Positions 23,888 to 37,799 of a stretch of DNA of 64,000 nucleotides are shown in pieces. The position numbers were made by a program, and so were the translations under genes. Location of the stretch: assembly GCA_037957365.1 (NCBI GenBank), contig JARHVA010004802.1, positions 897,001 to 961,000 on the forward strand. Direction: 5' to 3'. Position 1 is the stretch's first letter. Each line of letters starts with the position of its first letter. The notes below the pieces were generated by a model. That model was not told where the DNA came from. It saw only the letters and a program-made list of their open reading frames with translations, and ran no database searches. The stretch is from Torreya grandis (Eukaryota; Streptophyta; Pinopsida; Cupressales; Taxaceae).

Positions 23888-24700
23888 CTAATTCATGATT
23901 GGGAGATATTGTATCAATGCCACATTTTGGTTTTTAGGTGGGATTAAATTCAATGTAGGAATGTTTGGGATAACATTGGGAATGAGAGCCAACATATGCC
24001 CTTGAAGATAAAGTTGCATGTCCACTTTTATTGCTTCAGCATATGTAAGAGGCAAGTTAGTAATAGGTGTATCTCTCCTTAATAAAGTGTTAGTCCATGG
24101 ATATAAGGCTTTTTTGAACATTTATAAGGCTAATTGAATATTTGGCCTATAAAATTATGTCACCCTACTATACATTTTCTAAAGTGCACATTGAAATTGT
24201 GAATAGGCTCATTGGATTCCCTTCACATGAAAGCAAACTACTAGTATAATATGTTTGGATTGACTAATTTAATAAATTAGGCTAAAATCATCGTATTTAA
24301 TTGATTCTATCTTATGATTGAACTTGTTGGAAGGTTAAAGAACTAATCATAAGCTTGATAGAGCAAGGTGGAGGTAAATAACATACAAGATACATATTCA
24401 TGTTCCCCATTAAGCAATATGAGGGATGTTTTGTATGATTTAATGTGATCTTATGTATTATTCCTAGTGTTTAGAGTGAATTATTTAATATAACACTTAG
24501 GTTTTTTAGGTAATTCATGGATGTCACCCAAAACATTTATGGTTGATCCAACTAGCTAAGTTGCCACCATTTAGACTGGTCTATTAGTGACAGATTTGGG
24601 GATGATGTGGTCAAGTAAAATAATCTTCTATTTTTACCTCAATCAAATCTAAGATTTCTATGAACTTGAAAAGGATAATTAATTAATCTTATATGTCCCA
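23888..24700 (-). pseudogene. Element B gag remnant
   Basis: An open segment of 77 residues (23888-24121) contains LPLTYAEAIKVDMQLYLQGHM followed by a Pro/Asn-rich tail (VIPNIPTLNLIPP). Broken gag-like sequence continues upstream to about 24700. Assignment rests mainly on position between the primer site and protease. Confidence 0.5.
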
Positions 24701-25097
24701 ACATAACTCCAAATCATGTGATCCTTGAAGAAGAGTCCAAAGTGACAAATCCTAATCTTTATCAATATGGGTTTTAAGCACACAATAAATGAAAGTATAT
24801 CGATGAAATACTTTTCTTAATTAATTATAAGCTTAGATTATTTAGATATTTAAGATTATAAATACTACAAGACCTTATACACCAATTACTATTATTGGTT
24901 TTTAAGCAAATGATAAAAATTGTGAAAATCATAAGGAGGAAACGTCAGTTTAAAATCCAATAAGCAATTTATGTTAGCCACAAGGTCAAAGGTTTAAGAT
25001 TATAAAAAACCTAATAAATCCATAATTCTAGACCCTTATAATAATGCCTTCTTAGCTAAGCAGTCTCAAAAAAATCCCCCTAATTGTAGGTTTAGGC

Positions 25098-25116
25098 CCT
25101 CTTTCTGGTGCCAATT
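25098..25116 (-). other. Element B primer-binding site
   Basis: Minus strand reads TTGGCACCAGAAAGAGGG directly after the 5' LTR end. TGGCACC-type starts match a tRNA 3' CCA end other than initiator Met; I do not name the tRNA. Confidence 0.65.
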
Positions 25117-25118
25117 TA

Positions 25119-27623
25119 TGTTAGGCTAACATTGTAAGTCACTCAAATAATTAATAACTAACTGATCTAATTAAATAAAAGTAGTTAACAGCTCATGGGA
25201 TAAAAAGTCCCATTATTTTTAGGATCTACTAGTGATCCAAGGGATAAGAAACTCCAAATGATATAGGGTGGGTAGGTAGTGATTGTTTCCATTGAAGTTT
25301 TAATTGATTTCCTCAAGATATTTAGAATCTCACTATTGGTTTCCCTTACAACTAGACTATTTAAAATGTAATGGGTAGATATTTTCTCATAAAAAATGTA
25401 ATAGAGGGAAAGAGGGGGCAATAAAAGAGATGAATCCCTTGATTAATATAGGTCTTCTAATACTCAAAAAATAAATTAGTGTTGGTTGTAATAAAATCAT
25501 TAGGCATTTGGCCTACTACTACACAAACTAAATACCAAAATGATAAAGACTCAAATGGAAATTATGTGAACATGAAATCTAGAACTCTATTCAAAATAAA
25601 TATAATACATAAGCCTACATATATTTACATACTATGACTAATGAATTCTTTAAAATAATTAGAATGAGATCTCAGATCAAATTAAACTATTTGTTGCATA
25701 ATATAATTATATATCCACTTACACACCAATAACATTAAAAAACATTACATAGATTACTTCTCAAATCAAGATATTTTGCAAACCATTAAAATAAAATTAG
25801 TAGGAAGTGTAGGTGAAATATTGGCTCAATCTCCAACTATTTTTGGTACTCAAATGTATTAAACCTAGTATAAAATAAAATCTCAAAAAGTATGAGAGAT
25901 TAACAAGTGCAATCCTGACATGATTCTAATAGTGTTTTTGGGACCAAATTTATAGTCCTTTATAATGGTAAGAAATGTTGTTCTTATAGATAGTTCCATT
26001 TCATCATGGATATAATTTTAAAAAATAAATTAAATGATCTTGATACAAAAATTTAATGAAATAACTAATTAGAGGATAATGATCTATTCATAACATAATT
26101 TTAGATACAACTTCTAGGATGGAAGTGGATTTAATCTCTAACACACTCCAATTTTCCAATGAACAATAGGCACTTTGTGATATTTAATTTATTCCACTGA
26201 CTGATCATCAATCCAAATAGGAAGGGATGCCTCATTAAAAACCAATCCCAATGATAGAATAGATGGATTATGCTCTTATTTTTCTATTCCTAATTTATTA
26301 TACTTATCTCAAAGTAGTAGAATTGCTTCTAAATGGATGATTTCTTATTAAATGGTGATGAATAAGAAACATTGAAATAATGGATTGTTCCAATCTATAA
26401 ATAGATTTATTTGATCTTCTTGATGAACTCACTGGTATCCCTATCCTTTGGGTTGATTCTACCTTGGAGCTGTGAATGATCTTCTCAATTTTGCCTCTTC
26501 ATTCACCTATGTCTTTGTCAATGCTCCAATCATTACCATATCCATGCTCATTTATTCAGTGATCAACTCACTAGATATTTTATTCAAGTTATTTTCAACT
26601 AAATTTATGTTCTAGATGACCCAAAATGCTCAGCTTTTCTACTTGGTTGTGGTCAATTTCAACCTATGTAATTGGGAAAATTACTCCCATGATTAACAAA
26701 TTCTTGGTATTCACTTTGACATTTTGATGGGAAATCAAGTTTAGGCTCATCGTATGTTGATGGGTATGCTTATGTGTCTAATTTGTTACCACTTGTCACC
26801 TTTTTGGCACTTTGCTACCTCTCCTTCATTAGGCTTCATGGTTTCATTTATTAGGTCTCACCTTGCCACTTAACAACCTATTAATGTTCCCAAGATTTAC
26901 TCTATCTTTTACCTTAGTCATCACCATGTGGCTTCTTCTTAGGTTCTCAAGATCTTCATGATTTGACAAGTTAATACTACTAATGCTTTAAGCTTTTGGG
27001 TTAATGTTATCAATTCTTTGAGCTTCCAAGTTTTTTGTATGATGTCAAGTGTTGTAATCTTAGGGCCTCAGACAAGGCATAAGACTTCTTTAAAATATTA
27101 GTAGGTTGGTTAAAAATCAAAAACCATCTAATCATGAATAAATAAATGCAAATAAATCATGTAATAACTCAATCCAAAACTAGTCTTGGATCAAACATGA
27201 AATTTGCCAAAAGTAAAGTTGGTGAAGGAAAATAAAGCTAGATTTCAATGTAAAATTAACCAATAAGCATCATTCTAAATGAAAAGAAATGATTTAACAA
27301 CTAAATGATCATTTTAAATGATGAAATACAAGACAAATTTTTATAGGCTAGGCCAATAAATAATAAAATGATCACGTAAGATTCTACATTTCACTTAACA
27401 TTTGAAATTACATGAATAATATATCTTAGTGATGCACAAATAAACCAAAATGTGATAAATAAGTTGGGCTCATGACTTGGAGATTATAAATGGAACCAAA
27501 TCTCTAAAATTTGAGTGGCATTCATAAATGAAGATATGGAAGAATATGAAAATAAAATAGCAATGATAAAACAAGAGGGTACTCATGTGAGATCTCGAGT
27601 GATGGTGTGTGTTGGACCCAACA
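25119..27623 (-). repeat. Element B 5' LTR
   Basis: About 2505 bp, starting TGTTAGGCTAACA and ending GTTGGACCCAACA on the plus strand. It aligns with 15056-17808. Confidence 0.85.
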
Positions 27624-28014
27624 ATGATGATTCCCAAGGAGGTGTCAGTGTTAAAACCATGGGTTGATAATTTAAATTCCCCAACCCTCTTTGAATATGG
27701 ATAAGTACTTAATAGTTATAATATATAGAACCTCAACTACACTACTCATTATTTTTTTATGAGAATGAAACCTAAAATAAATTTTACTAAATTTGAGAAG
27801 TATGAATCAACCACTTCTGATGGATTTTTATTCAATTTGTGTATGCCTGAGTAAATATAAGTATCAAGGAGAGATACTTATGATTCCATCATGTTCCATT
27901 TTAATAAAAGTATAAATCCCACTTATTAACTCTTTACCTCATGTAAAGTTAAAAAATCTTAAATCTAAGTATGTCCAAGTAAATGGAATGACATTATTTG
28001 TCACTCAATCTAGG

Positions 28015-28125
28015 TAAATCTAATTAAATATGAGTAAACCTAAGTAAATATGAGTAAGTAAAAGTAAATTTGAGTAAGCATGAGGAAATTTGAGTAATTT
28101 TGAGTAATACTAAGTAAATATTAGA
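28015..28125. repeat. Degenerate short tandem repeat (TGAGTAAAT-like)
   Basis: About nine imperfect units of 10-14 bases, each close to (T/C)(G/T)AGTAAAT with AT-rich spacers. Similar looser runs occur at 32170-32280 and 34540-34620, in matching parts of K and D. Confidence 0.6.
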
Positions 28126-31100
28126 ATGGAATGACATAATTTATCACTCAATCTAATAACTTATGCATTCTGAGTCATAACTTGTGTCAAAATTGTTGAC
28201 CAATTTTGACTTTTTGGTTAAAATAGGGCATCCCTAGTAAAAAAATAACTTTTAGGAATATAATGGGGTATAATATGTTGTCATAAGGTGTTTCATAGTT
28301 CAATTAGTGTCAATTTATGTTGTAATAGCTTTGGTTAAGTGTTCTCTAGGTCCATTTATCATTTTAAGTCATTTTAAGGGGTTTAAATGGTGTATTTAAT
28401 GCTTTGTACAAGTTTATTAGGAAATATTAAAGTTTAAAAGAGTTTTATCATGTTACATTTGTCATAGGAGGTATATAATAACTATCACTAACTAAAAATT
28501 TTAGTTTGTTCAAATAAAAGGTAGTTTTCTTGGCCAAAGAGAGAAAAAAGGGCACTTGTATGACTTCCTTAGGAAGTGTGCCACTTGGAAAATGTGAAAA
28601 TGTGAATATTCACCTCCCCACACCCATTTCCACATTTTTTTCATGTATAATTCAAAAAATATATCTACAACTTATTTTCCCCCATTTTCTCTTGGCAAGT
28701 AAAGAAGGGTCAACTTCAAGCACTTGGTGTGGATGATACAGGTGGAGTTGTGAGGAGTAATTATGGGGGTGTATTTTAATATAATTTTAATTATTTTACA
28801 TAAAAATAAACTATATATTTGTATCTCTTCCTTCATGAACCATAGCTAACAATTTAGATAGCTTTTTATGGGCATGCAACCATGAGGGGGTTACTGTTTG
28901 AGCTTGTCTCAATTTTCTTGATTTGGTCTAATGGATTTGTTTATTTTAGGTGTTTATACATTATTATCAACACATTACCATGATTATTTTGGTTTTTTAT
29001 AGTTAAAATTCTTAATAAATCCTATTTTTACTCTTATATATGCTCCCAAACTAGTCTTTCCCACTTACAATCCTGATGACATCATGTTGATGCTTAAGGG
29101 TATGTCCTTGCGACAAAATTTCTTATCATGGTTTAATATGCATAAATACACCTAAAATATCTTATCCTAAGTTTTTTTTTTGTGATGAATCAACCTCATT
29201 TCCTCACATACAGTCAAATGTATATCTTCAGGTGTCATTTGTAGAGCTATAGGGGTGTGAATGGAGGTATTTTATAGGGTTGAGCCCACATGAGGTTATG
29301 AAGTGATTTTATAGCCTAAATACCATGTTTAAGACCCCTTAATATTCAATTATGGTGTTTTTAATACCTTTCTAAGATATAATGATACAGGGACCCTTTT
29401 CCCTAAATGGATAGAATAGAGGGCAATGAGCTTTTCCAAAATGGCATATTACTCATTTGACAAGGTTTTGAAGCACACAATTGGGTTAAATTTGTTACCT
29501 ATACATATCTAATCACTTTTAAAATCATGGGTTTAAGTATATTAGTATAGGTTGGAGCCTGAGCACCTTGAAAATGGTCAAAAAACCACTAAGAAGCTTC
29601 AATGACATCTTTAGGAAACTTAATAAAATAGGCATTCTTCAAGAAATTAGGCATAACCTAATTAGGCCTTATGATCAAATGACTCCAAGTAACCCATACA
29701 TACATTCAATGACTAAATATCACCTTATAAAGGTTAGAACATGGTTTTGACCTCTAAGCACTTCCCCTAGTCCGTACACAAGCCTGGGAAGTGAAACACA
29801 ATCTTGCTAAGGAGGTTGTTTGAAGGTTGGGATATGAAATAAAGAGTTGAGTTTGATATTTTTTTTGAAATTTTAAAGATAATAATATGTTTTTTGACTT
29901 CAAAACATTCAATAACAATAAAAACATCCTTAAACAAGTTTTAAATAATCCCAAACACACCTACAGGCTTATACGAACTAAGATAAGCAGTGAGTTGAAA
30001 ACCAGTTTTCCTTATACCAAATGAGACTATGTTAGTGAATTTTGACTTGGAAAAAGTGAGGGATGATCTCAAAGGGACATCAACATTATTTAAGACATTT
30101 TTCAAGCTTTGTTTTGTAGTGAACAACCTCTAAACATAGTCAAACAAGGTATGTGGGTAGTGAATGATATGTAAGTTCTCCTTTACATCAAAAAGACTAT
30201 ATGGGTGGAGTTTGGAATAGATGAATGAAATATTACCTAAAATAATTCATGAAAAACCTAATTACACCATCCACACTCCTAAATCTTTCCAAATGCACCT
30301 ACAATATGGGTCTCTAAATGAGAAACATAGTTAGACATCTAAAGGAGATCTCATCTTACAGGTTTAGGTTGTATGGTGGAAGGCTTATAGTGAGATAGGG
30401 TAATTAATGATTGAAATGCAGTCACACCATGATGTTTTCACAATAGGGACACAATAAAGTGTCATTATCATAAATTAAGGAATCTAAAACATGCAAGAAA
30501 AATTATCATCATAACACCCCTACACATAATCCTGCACCCCAAAGTTTGCCTTGGAAATGGTGTTAGACAGAGGTCTAAAACCTAGAGTTAAAGGCTGATT
30601 TTTATATATAACACCCTTAGGATTTTGGGAAGCACCTTCAATTTTTTTTTTTTTAAGAAGATGAAGGGGAACACACCTTTATTTTGTCTCAAAGCAAGGG
30701 TAGTTTTTCCATGCCCAAGGAGATAGTTTGAAGAAAAAATGGGTCAAATTATGGACCATAGGTTAAGTGAGATCAAATGGAGGTTTTCATAGCTAGTACA
30801 CATCTAATGGAGTATGATAAATCAACCTATAATCTTTTCAAATAAGAAATATGCTCTAACCAAGAAGGGTTACATAGAGATGTTGAAGCCATCAAAAAAA
30901 CTATGAACTCCATCAGTCCATATTTTGACTCCTATAGCTAAACTATAGACTCCATAAGTATAACTATGGACTCCATTAGTAGATCTTCATTACTTTCATA
31001 GGCCTCATAGAATTAAAATATTCTAGTTCCAAGTGTCAAAGAATGCCTATTGGAGAGTGATCTTGATGATAGGTGATGATTGATCTTCTGTAAGAGAATG

Positions 31101-31533
31101 TCATGATCAAGAAAACTCCTAATTTAGGTGAAGGCTTCTTTGTAACTCCCTCTCCTCATCACACATGAGACACTTGTCCTAACTTGCTTTGGAATGCTAA
31201 AAATTAAGCCTATGATGAAGGAAATTTGCAAGAGAGAATGATTGAAAATATTTGCTAGCCACACTTGGAGAAGAGGCTAATTTGGGATGAGATGCTATGT
31301 AAATTAGTTTCATGACTTATTTTCCACTGCATCCACATTTATTGTAAATAAATATTACCTTTGGAAACTTTTCCTTGTGCCTCTTCAACTTCTCTCTTCT
31401 CTCTCTTCATCCAAGTTCTATAAGTATGATTCATTTTGGATATTTAAGGAGATTCCAACTCTTGGTATGGTGAATCCCTACCAAAATTGTACCTTGATTT
31501 GTACTTAAAATAATGAGAAGCAAGTTGGTTATA

Positions 31534-31536
<3 letters not shown>

Positions 31537-31581
<45 letters not shown>
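31537..31581. repeat. (TA)n microsatellite
   Basis: About 22 uninterrupted TA units. Confidence 0.95.
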
Positions 31582-31583
<2 letters not shown>

Positions 31584-32371
31584 AAGTGATCCATCTTAAA
31601 TGTCAATTATAGATCAGTTCATCTTGTTTTCATGTAATCCTTGAAGGTGTTACTACAAATGACTTTTCTCCTAACAAGTTTCATGAAGTGTATGCTATTT
31701 TGATAGACTTATGAAGTGTGTATGAGTTTGGTAGTGTCATATCTGACCTTCCCTTCACTTGCCTTAATTTATTCAGTTTTTATTTACCTTCATGAAAAAC
31801 ATTAATGCTAGGGAGTTCCATTAATGGTGTTGAGGCTAGTTTTGTTGTCTTAGTTCATTATGAAAATTCTAAGTGTATGAATAGAAGCAAATCTTGGGGT
31901 ATCACCTTCTAGTTTAGATTTGCTTTATGTATCTTTCTCTCCCTTTTCACCGATAATAGGTAGTTTTAATAGCATAAGCACATCAAGTCATATCTAGGGA
32001 GCTAGCCCTTAAAATATAAAGGTTTAATACCACTATAGGTGCTTCACACACCTATAAGTATTCCCATATTGGCCAAATATTGAAGAGGCTTGAACAATCT
32101 CTTCTACAGTGCAAGATTTGGAGACAATAATAATGTCATAGTATCTTATATAATGTTTCACATATGCTCCCAATATATGTCAATCATGTCCTAATATGTG
32201 TTAATTTGTATAAATATGTGCTAATATGAATCAATTTAAGTCAATTTAAATAAATTTATGTTGATTTGAATCATATAATTTGACCCAAAATATAAATTAT
32301 TTATTTATGATGGTTTGAATCTCTATGGCAAGCCCACTATATATGCCCCCTTTTGAGGTGAGGGGTGTAAC

Positions 32372-33604
32372 TATTTTAACCTTTTCAAACTTAGTGAATG
32401 TAAATCCTACATTTGTTAAATATCTGAGTAGACTAAATTATGGAAATAATATGCAATAAATATATCCATTGATTTGTTATTGAATTGACTAGCTTTGACT
32501 TTTCTAAAAATAGCAATAATAGTATAAGTAATAACTTAGCTAAAAAACAACTAATATGGATGATCTAGGTCCTAAAAACTGAGATGGAAGTTGTTCTTAG
32601 TGTCATAAACTAGATCCCAATGTTATAACCCCTCTTGGATAGTAGTACCAAAATTAGATAGTAGAGCCATTATTAGAAAAGTGATGGTAGTGTCCTGATA
32701 TTAGCAGTAGTGTCCTTTATATAGGATTGTCCCAAGCTTATAGTGCACCTATGTTTGGATCTCTAAGGTCTATTCTTGTGTGCACAAGTCTTGAAATCCT
32801 ATATTTTTCTTGTAATAACTAATTATTTGTGCAAACCCTAATCTTCCATGTAACTAGGGTATTTAGTTGGCATGAGTTAAAAAGTGTGTTTTTAGTAGGG
32901 TAGGTTGGGCATCCTCAACACCCTATTATAAAGAGAATTACCTACATAAAAATACTCCAAGGAGGCATAAATATTGATTTATTTTTCCCTAATTAAGCTC
33001 TAGTGAAAGTGTAAGTGATTCTAGTATGATAGTGGCCTTGAATTTTTTGAATGTGCTTGAGACTAGAAATCTAGGTAATCTAAGCTTAGGGATATTGTAA
33101 ATGGTCATATGCAAAATTAGGGAAGAATAGGGATTGATAACCTTAATTATGCTCAAATTATTCTAATTTTGAATGTGTATTTTGCATTTGATTTCCATCT
33201 GGTGGTTAGAGGGATAAAATTCATGTATATATATTGTTTTGATGCTTGTGTGGATGATAAAAGAGGTCTAGGCCAACCCTCGAAAGTTTTAATTTTGAGA
33301 AGATATCTATTTGGGAAAATATAGGGGAAAAAACATTACCTCCATTTTGGGGACACTAGTTCCATGTGGTGCTAGTGTCCTTATTATGGCACTAGTATCT
33401 AGCTAGAAGAACACTAGGCATGAAGGGCTAGGATTGGTAAATGAGGGTTTGAGACTACTTAAGATCTTACTAAGGATGCATGTGGCCTATACAAAGGATG
33501 GATAAGTATGACAATAGGCTCTAGGATAGGTCTAGGGCTAAGCTAGGGATAGGTAGTCTCAAGTAACTCTCTTATCACTCAAATACCACTTTTGGGTGAT
33601 TACA
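32372..33604 (-). repeat. Element D 3' LTR
   Basis: About 1233 bp. It aligns with 38865-39889 and 42943-43244; shared markers include GACTAGCTTTGACTTTTC near 32495 and 38980. Confidence 0.88.
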
Positions 33605-33620
33605 TTTCCCCTCCCTTTAT
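33605..33620 (-). other. Element D polypurine tract
   Basis: Reads ATAAAGGGAGGGGAAA on the minus strand immediately before the 3' LTR. Confidence 0.85.
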
Positions 33621-36600
33621 TATATAAATGTATTAAAGTGAAATGATTAAGATAAAGGAAAAAGAAGCATACCTAGACTTATCTAAGAGGTGAAGCCCAT
33701 GAAGTTGGGTCTGAGTATGTGAAGTATGATCCAATGCATGTCTTTCAATTAAAACATGCATAAATCAGTCCTTAAGAGATATCAAAATTAAAACACTAAA
33801 TTGAGTAAAGAATCAAAAGATGAGTAAAGAGATAGTAGAGAGGAAAGGAATGAATACACCTCACTGGGTACATGAACCAATACATAAACCTAGTGACAAC
33901 CTATGTGTATGCATGTATATATTTATCAATCAATGAATAGCTTGGATTGAGCTAATGGCTTGCTCAATCCTTGTGTGGGTGGTTCAATAATGCAATCCAG
34001 TTTTGAATCCATCATTTCCCACCCTTGCTTGGTGGATCATGACTTATTAATATCTTGGATTGGACTAATAGTGTGTCCAACCCTCTTATGTAGGTGGATC
34101 AAGAACTCAATTATGCTATGACTCCATAACTTCCCACTCATGTGTAGTAGATACATTTGAAACTAAACTATGTGAAGTATTTTAAATGTCTAACTAGGTA
34201 TCTCTAACTGGATATATTGGATCTATGGCCACTCAGGTACATTAGGTGGCTCTAGGCCACCCAAGAATTCCAATCATTATAGATGAAGTAAGTTATGAAG
34301 ATAGTGTATAACTTATAATATGATTTTGGACGTATATAATGTAGAGAATGACATGGAACTTGTCATTCCATTTGATAAACTAATGTGTAAGTGAACATAT
34401 GGAAATAATGTGTCATACACATGTGCCTAGATTTGATATTTAAGCATATAGATTCTAGACTAAATTGTAATAAATTATATTTGGGTATCTAAATTGAATA
34501 TGGGAATGGTCATGATACACATGATGCCCCTGATCTAAGTATACCAATATGAATCTGAGCTGAAATAGTATGAATCTAAGTAAAACTAAGTATAACTAAA
34601 AAAATTGTAACTAAATCTATGCAAACCTATATTGTACCTATTGTAATTTTCTAGCCAATCTAGGTTGTTCTAAAATTGAGGCTACTAGACATTAGTGCCA
34701 TGTCTTGGATGTTAGTACCATATTTGAAAATGCGGGACTAGTGGCCTAGTTTGGGTGTTAGTATCCTAGTTTGATTTACGTGTAATGGTACTACTTTCTA
34801 GGTCATTATTTTCCCATTGTGTTTATTTGTGTCTAATTTTCCATAACTAATCCTATGTGCTAAAAACTGTATTATGAGTGTAATATAGGAACCTAATATC
34901 TATGATAAATACCTGTGGAAACTCCCTCTTTTGAGGGGAGTTATGGAACCTATGAAAGAACTATCCTCAAAATAAAAAGCTCTGTAAAATGTGTATTAGT
35001 AAGAGCATATATGATAACTACATAATAATCCAATACAATGTGCATGCATAACATAAGAAGGTAATATAATCTAAGCATAAATATGTAATGTAAGATGTAT
35101 GTCATGTCTAGGATTCACAAGGGTGTCAAGATAGATGTTATCCATGTATGCAATAGCAAATATAAGAAATAATTAGGTAAATACCTAGGGGATGGGGCAT
35201 GATGTCCATCATGGCACCCAAGTAGGAAGGGCATATGCATGAGGTCTCTCATGGCCTCAAAAATTGGTTTGTAATAAAAAAAGACAAGTGTCATATCCAT
35301 GATGCATACAAGAAAGCATACAAAACACATGAGTCATCCAAAGTAGGCTAAGGGGCCACAATACAAGGGACATGGGCACATGTCACTAAATCTAATAAAA
35401 TAAGACATATAAAGACATGTTAAAATGTTTACATACATAATTAAGAAGGCACACAAAAGGACATGGGCACATGTCCAAATCATACATACTATGAATAGAA
35501 GTGGTGTAGAGCCAAAGAGCAATGGCATATTCAAATTCCCTTAAATAAAATAAGCATAAAGATATAATCAAGTCTAAACTAGGAAAGATAGAAATGAAAG
35601 TATGCATGAATATGTAATACAAATTTGTTTAAGAGCTAGGATGTATATATGTTGATTCTAAAGTAGTAATAGCTGATAAAAAAATTTGAGTAAGAGTGGC
35701 ATGATTAACATCAAGATATAACAATGCTAAATTTAGGATGTAGACTAGATAGAGATAGAACTTGGGAATTGAAACTATGTATAGGATACCCCCAAATGGG
35801 TGAATGGGTTAAGTGAAGATGCATGTATTAGTGTATATGCCCTTAATCGGTAGATAATAGCAAGTCTAGATTGGTGTACTAGATTTGAGTCCTATATCAA
35901 TATAAAATCACTTGACAAGAACAAATGAAGATTGTATGTATGATAAACTAATTATACTAAGATAGATAGCATATGTAATGTTTGGAAAATATAAGAAATG
36001 TAAACATAGCAATGCATATAATTTTTAATTTTATGTTTTTTGAGTAATATTTGAATGTTTTTATATTTTTTAATATTATAATATTTTTGTATTTTTTGAA
36101 TATAAGTTACGTACAAGTAGTATGGAATGAACTATGTACAAGGAACAAGATAGAGGGAAAGTATGTAAAATAAGGGAGGAATAATCCTAACCGATGACTC
36201 TCTTGGGAGACTCAATATCATTGTGGCCTGTGTCAAATAAAGAAACTATGATCATGCAGGTTGTTTGAAAGGGAAATTATGGTCCCATAATTTGTTTGAT
36301 TGAGTGATCTATATCTAGATTTGCCTATGTAGTGATGCTAGGAATCTATGACACTGACTGTGGTGCCTTGTCAACTATAGGGGTATTCAAAACCCATCTA
36401 GTAGAATAAGTTTTAGGTGTCATAAGTTCCCTATGATGGGAACCTTGATAACTCAATAATATTTATCTTAGTAGAAAGTGAGTAGAGGGGGTGCTCTTTA
36501 ATGTATAACATATCACTAATGTAAGGGTATCTCTAATAATGGTCTTCATGGGAGAGTATGCGTATGTGTCAATATTGTAAGAATAAACCTCACATGCATT

Positions 36601-36849
36601 GGTGTCTCTACTAAAATTTATGGTGTATTAATAAGAATTATGCTCTGAGCTATAATTGATAATTATGTTATATCTAGTAACTGTGTTGTAACTAGTAATT
36701 ATGTTATAACTGCTTATGGAATAGGTATAGGATACTCATATGGAAGACCCTCAACTATGATTACTTGATTTGCATGTATATGTTTGAGTAATAGGTGTAT
36801 TATTGATGTAATGACTCATAGCTACTATATCCATGGCCTACTTCTTAAC
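33621..36849 (-). other. Element D noncoding interior
   Basis: Between the polypurine tract and the protease on the minus strand. Stops are frequent in all frames. It contains a tandem duplication (33936-34161) and, from about 34910, an AT-rich stretch with many CATG/TATGTAA words that recurs in K (43245-43798, 47711-48240) and J (52790-53804). RT and integrase would be expected here in a complete gypsy element but are not seen. Confidence 0.6.
33936..34161. repeat. 113-bp diverged tandem duplication
   Basis: Two copies, 33936-34048 and 34049-34161. Each opens AATA(G/T)CTTGGATTG and later has GGTGG(T/A)TCAA and CCATNA(T/C)TTCCCAC. Roughly three quarters of positions agree. Confidence 0.75.
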
Positions 36850-37302
36850 ATGTCAAATACACCTATACTAGTTATTACTAAGAATCTAGTGGCCACATAT
36901 ACTAGTCCAACCTATAGTGGAAGCACAATATCCCTAATGGACTCTAAACATGACCATTAAAACCAATGATAATCATGTTTTTAAGGGATACTATGAATAC
37001 CCTAAATGTTTTAAAATTATCATATTACACATGTTAATGCTAGACCTATTATCAACCATAACACTCTTTATAGGATAATAATCTATGTAGGCTCGTACAA
37101 AGAGTGCATATAAATATGAATCATCATCAATAATATCTTGTTCCAAGAAGATTATTAGTGGTCTACTTAGAACTATGGTATGGTACATACAAATAATATT
37201 ATGTAATAGGTGTCCCTCTTCTATAATAGTATGATATGAATCTAGTGGTGGATGTGCTTGATATGTGTAATAAATAACTAAAGTGATCCCTACCTCATTC
37301 AT
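36850..37302 (-). pseudogene. Element D protease remnant
   Basis: Minus-strand open segment of 103 residues (36991-37302) ending VMVDNRSSINMCNMIILKHLGYS. This matches the gypsy protease active site, with D-N-R-S-S in place of the usual D-G-G-S-S, followed by the conserved LxxLGYS. The family-typical FNG..PLG segment continues to about 36850 after a stop. It lies downstream of gag. The catalytic Asp is kept, but the Gly change and stops make function unlikely. Confidence 0.7.
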
Positions 37303-37799
37303 TATGGATCTGTAATGCCTTAGCTTCTATTTTTTATATTTTTGGTTCTTTTTTGGGTGTGCCCACATCAATAATGTTAAACTCAATTAAATCTTATATC
37401 TTATGTTTTAGGCTGATGCATCTATTTTTTGTATGGCTTGGTGCTTTTTGATACTCACATAATGCATTGGAATCATAGTTATTTGAAAGAGGTCATGTTG
37501 TATCAACCTCTTTGATGGGAGGGAGAAATATGACATTCTATTTCAAGATTTGCTATAAAACCTATGTTAGCAATTTTGAAAGGTTGGTGAAGACTCTGTG
37601 TGGAGGAATTGATAAAACCAAGTGAGGATGTGGATCTAAAGTTGTATTAACTTTGGAATTTTTATCACTCTTGTTTTCAATGTCCCTTATCTTTTATGGA
37701 AGCTTACTTGAACTCTTATTAGTTGATTCTAATGTAATTGTATATTTTATATTTCTTATTTGTAGAAGCTTGACTTCTCTTTATTTTACTGTATGGCAT

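Larger units (their letters stand above)
15056..27623 (-). mobile_element. Element B: Tat-like Ty3/gypsy retrotransposon, nearly complete but decayed
   Basis: LTRs at 15056-17808 (3' LTR) and 25119-27623 (5' LTR) both read TGTTA at the left and ACCCAACA at the right on the plus strand. They enclose 7.3 kb encoding on the minus strand gag, protease, an archaeal-type RNase H, RT, its own RNase H and integrase. Pentamers GTGAT (15051-15055) and ATGAT (27624-27628) agree at 4 of 5, a plausible aged TSD. Every domain has stops or frame changes. LTRs differ by hundreds of bases in length and many substitutions, so the element is old and inactive. Confidence 0.88.
27624..32371. other. Unassigned AT-rich sequence, probably decayed LTR retrotransposon material
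   Basis: No protein domain or LTR pair was recognised. It contains degenerate GAGTAAAT-like short repeats (28015-28125), a TA microsatellite (31537-31581) and a CT-rich, transcript-leader-like patch near 31385. The last 40 bases before 32372 resemble sequence inside element D (34910 onward), so the right end belongs to element K, the host of D. Confidence 0.4.
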
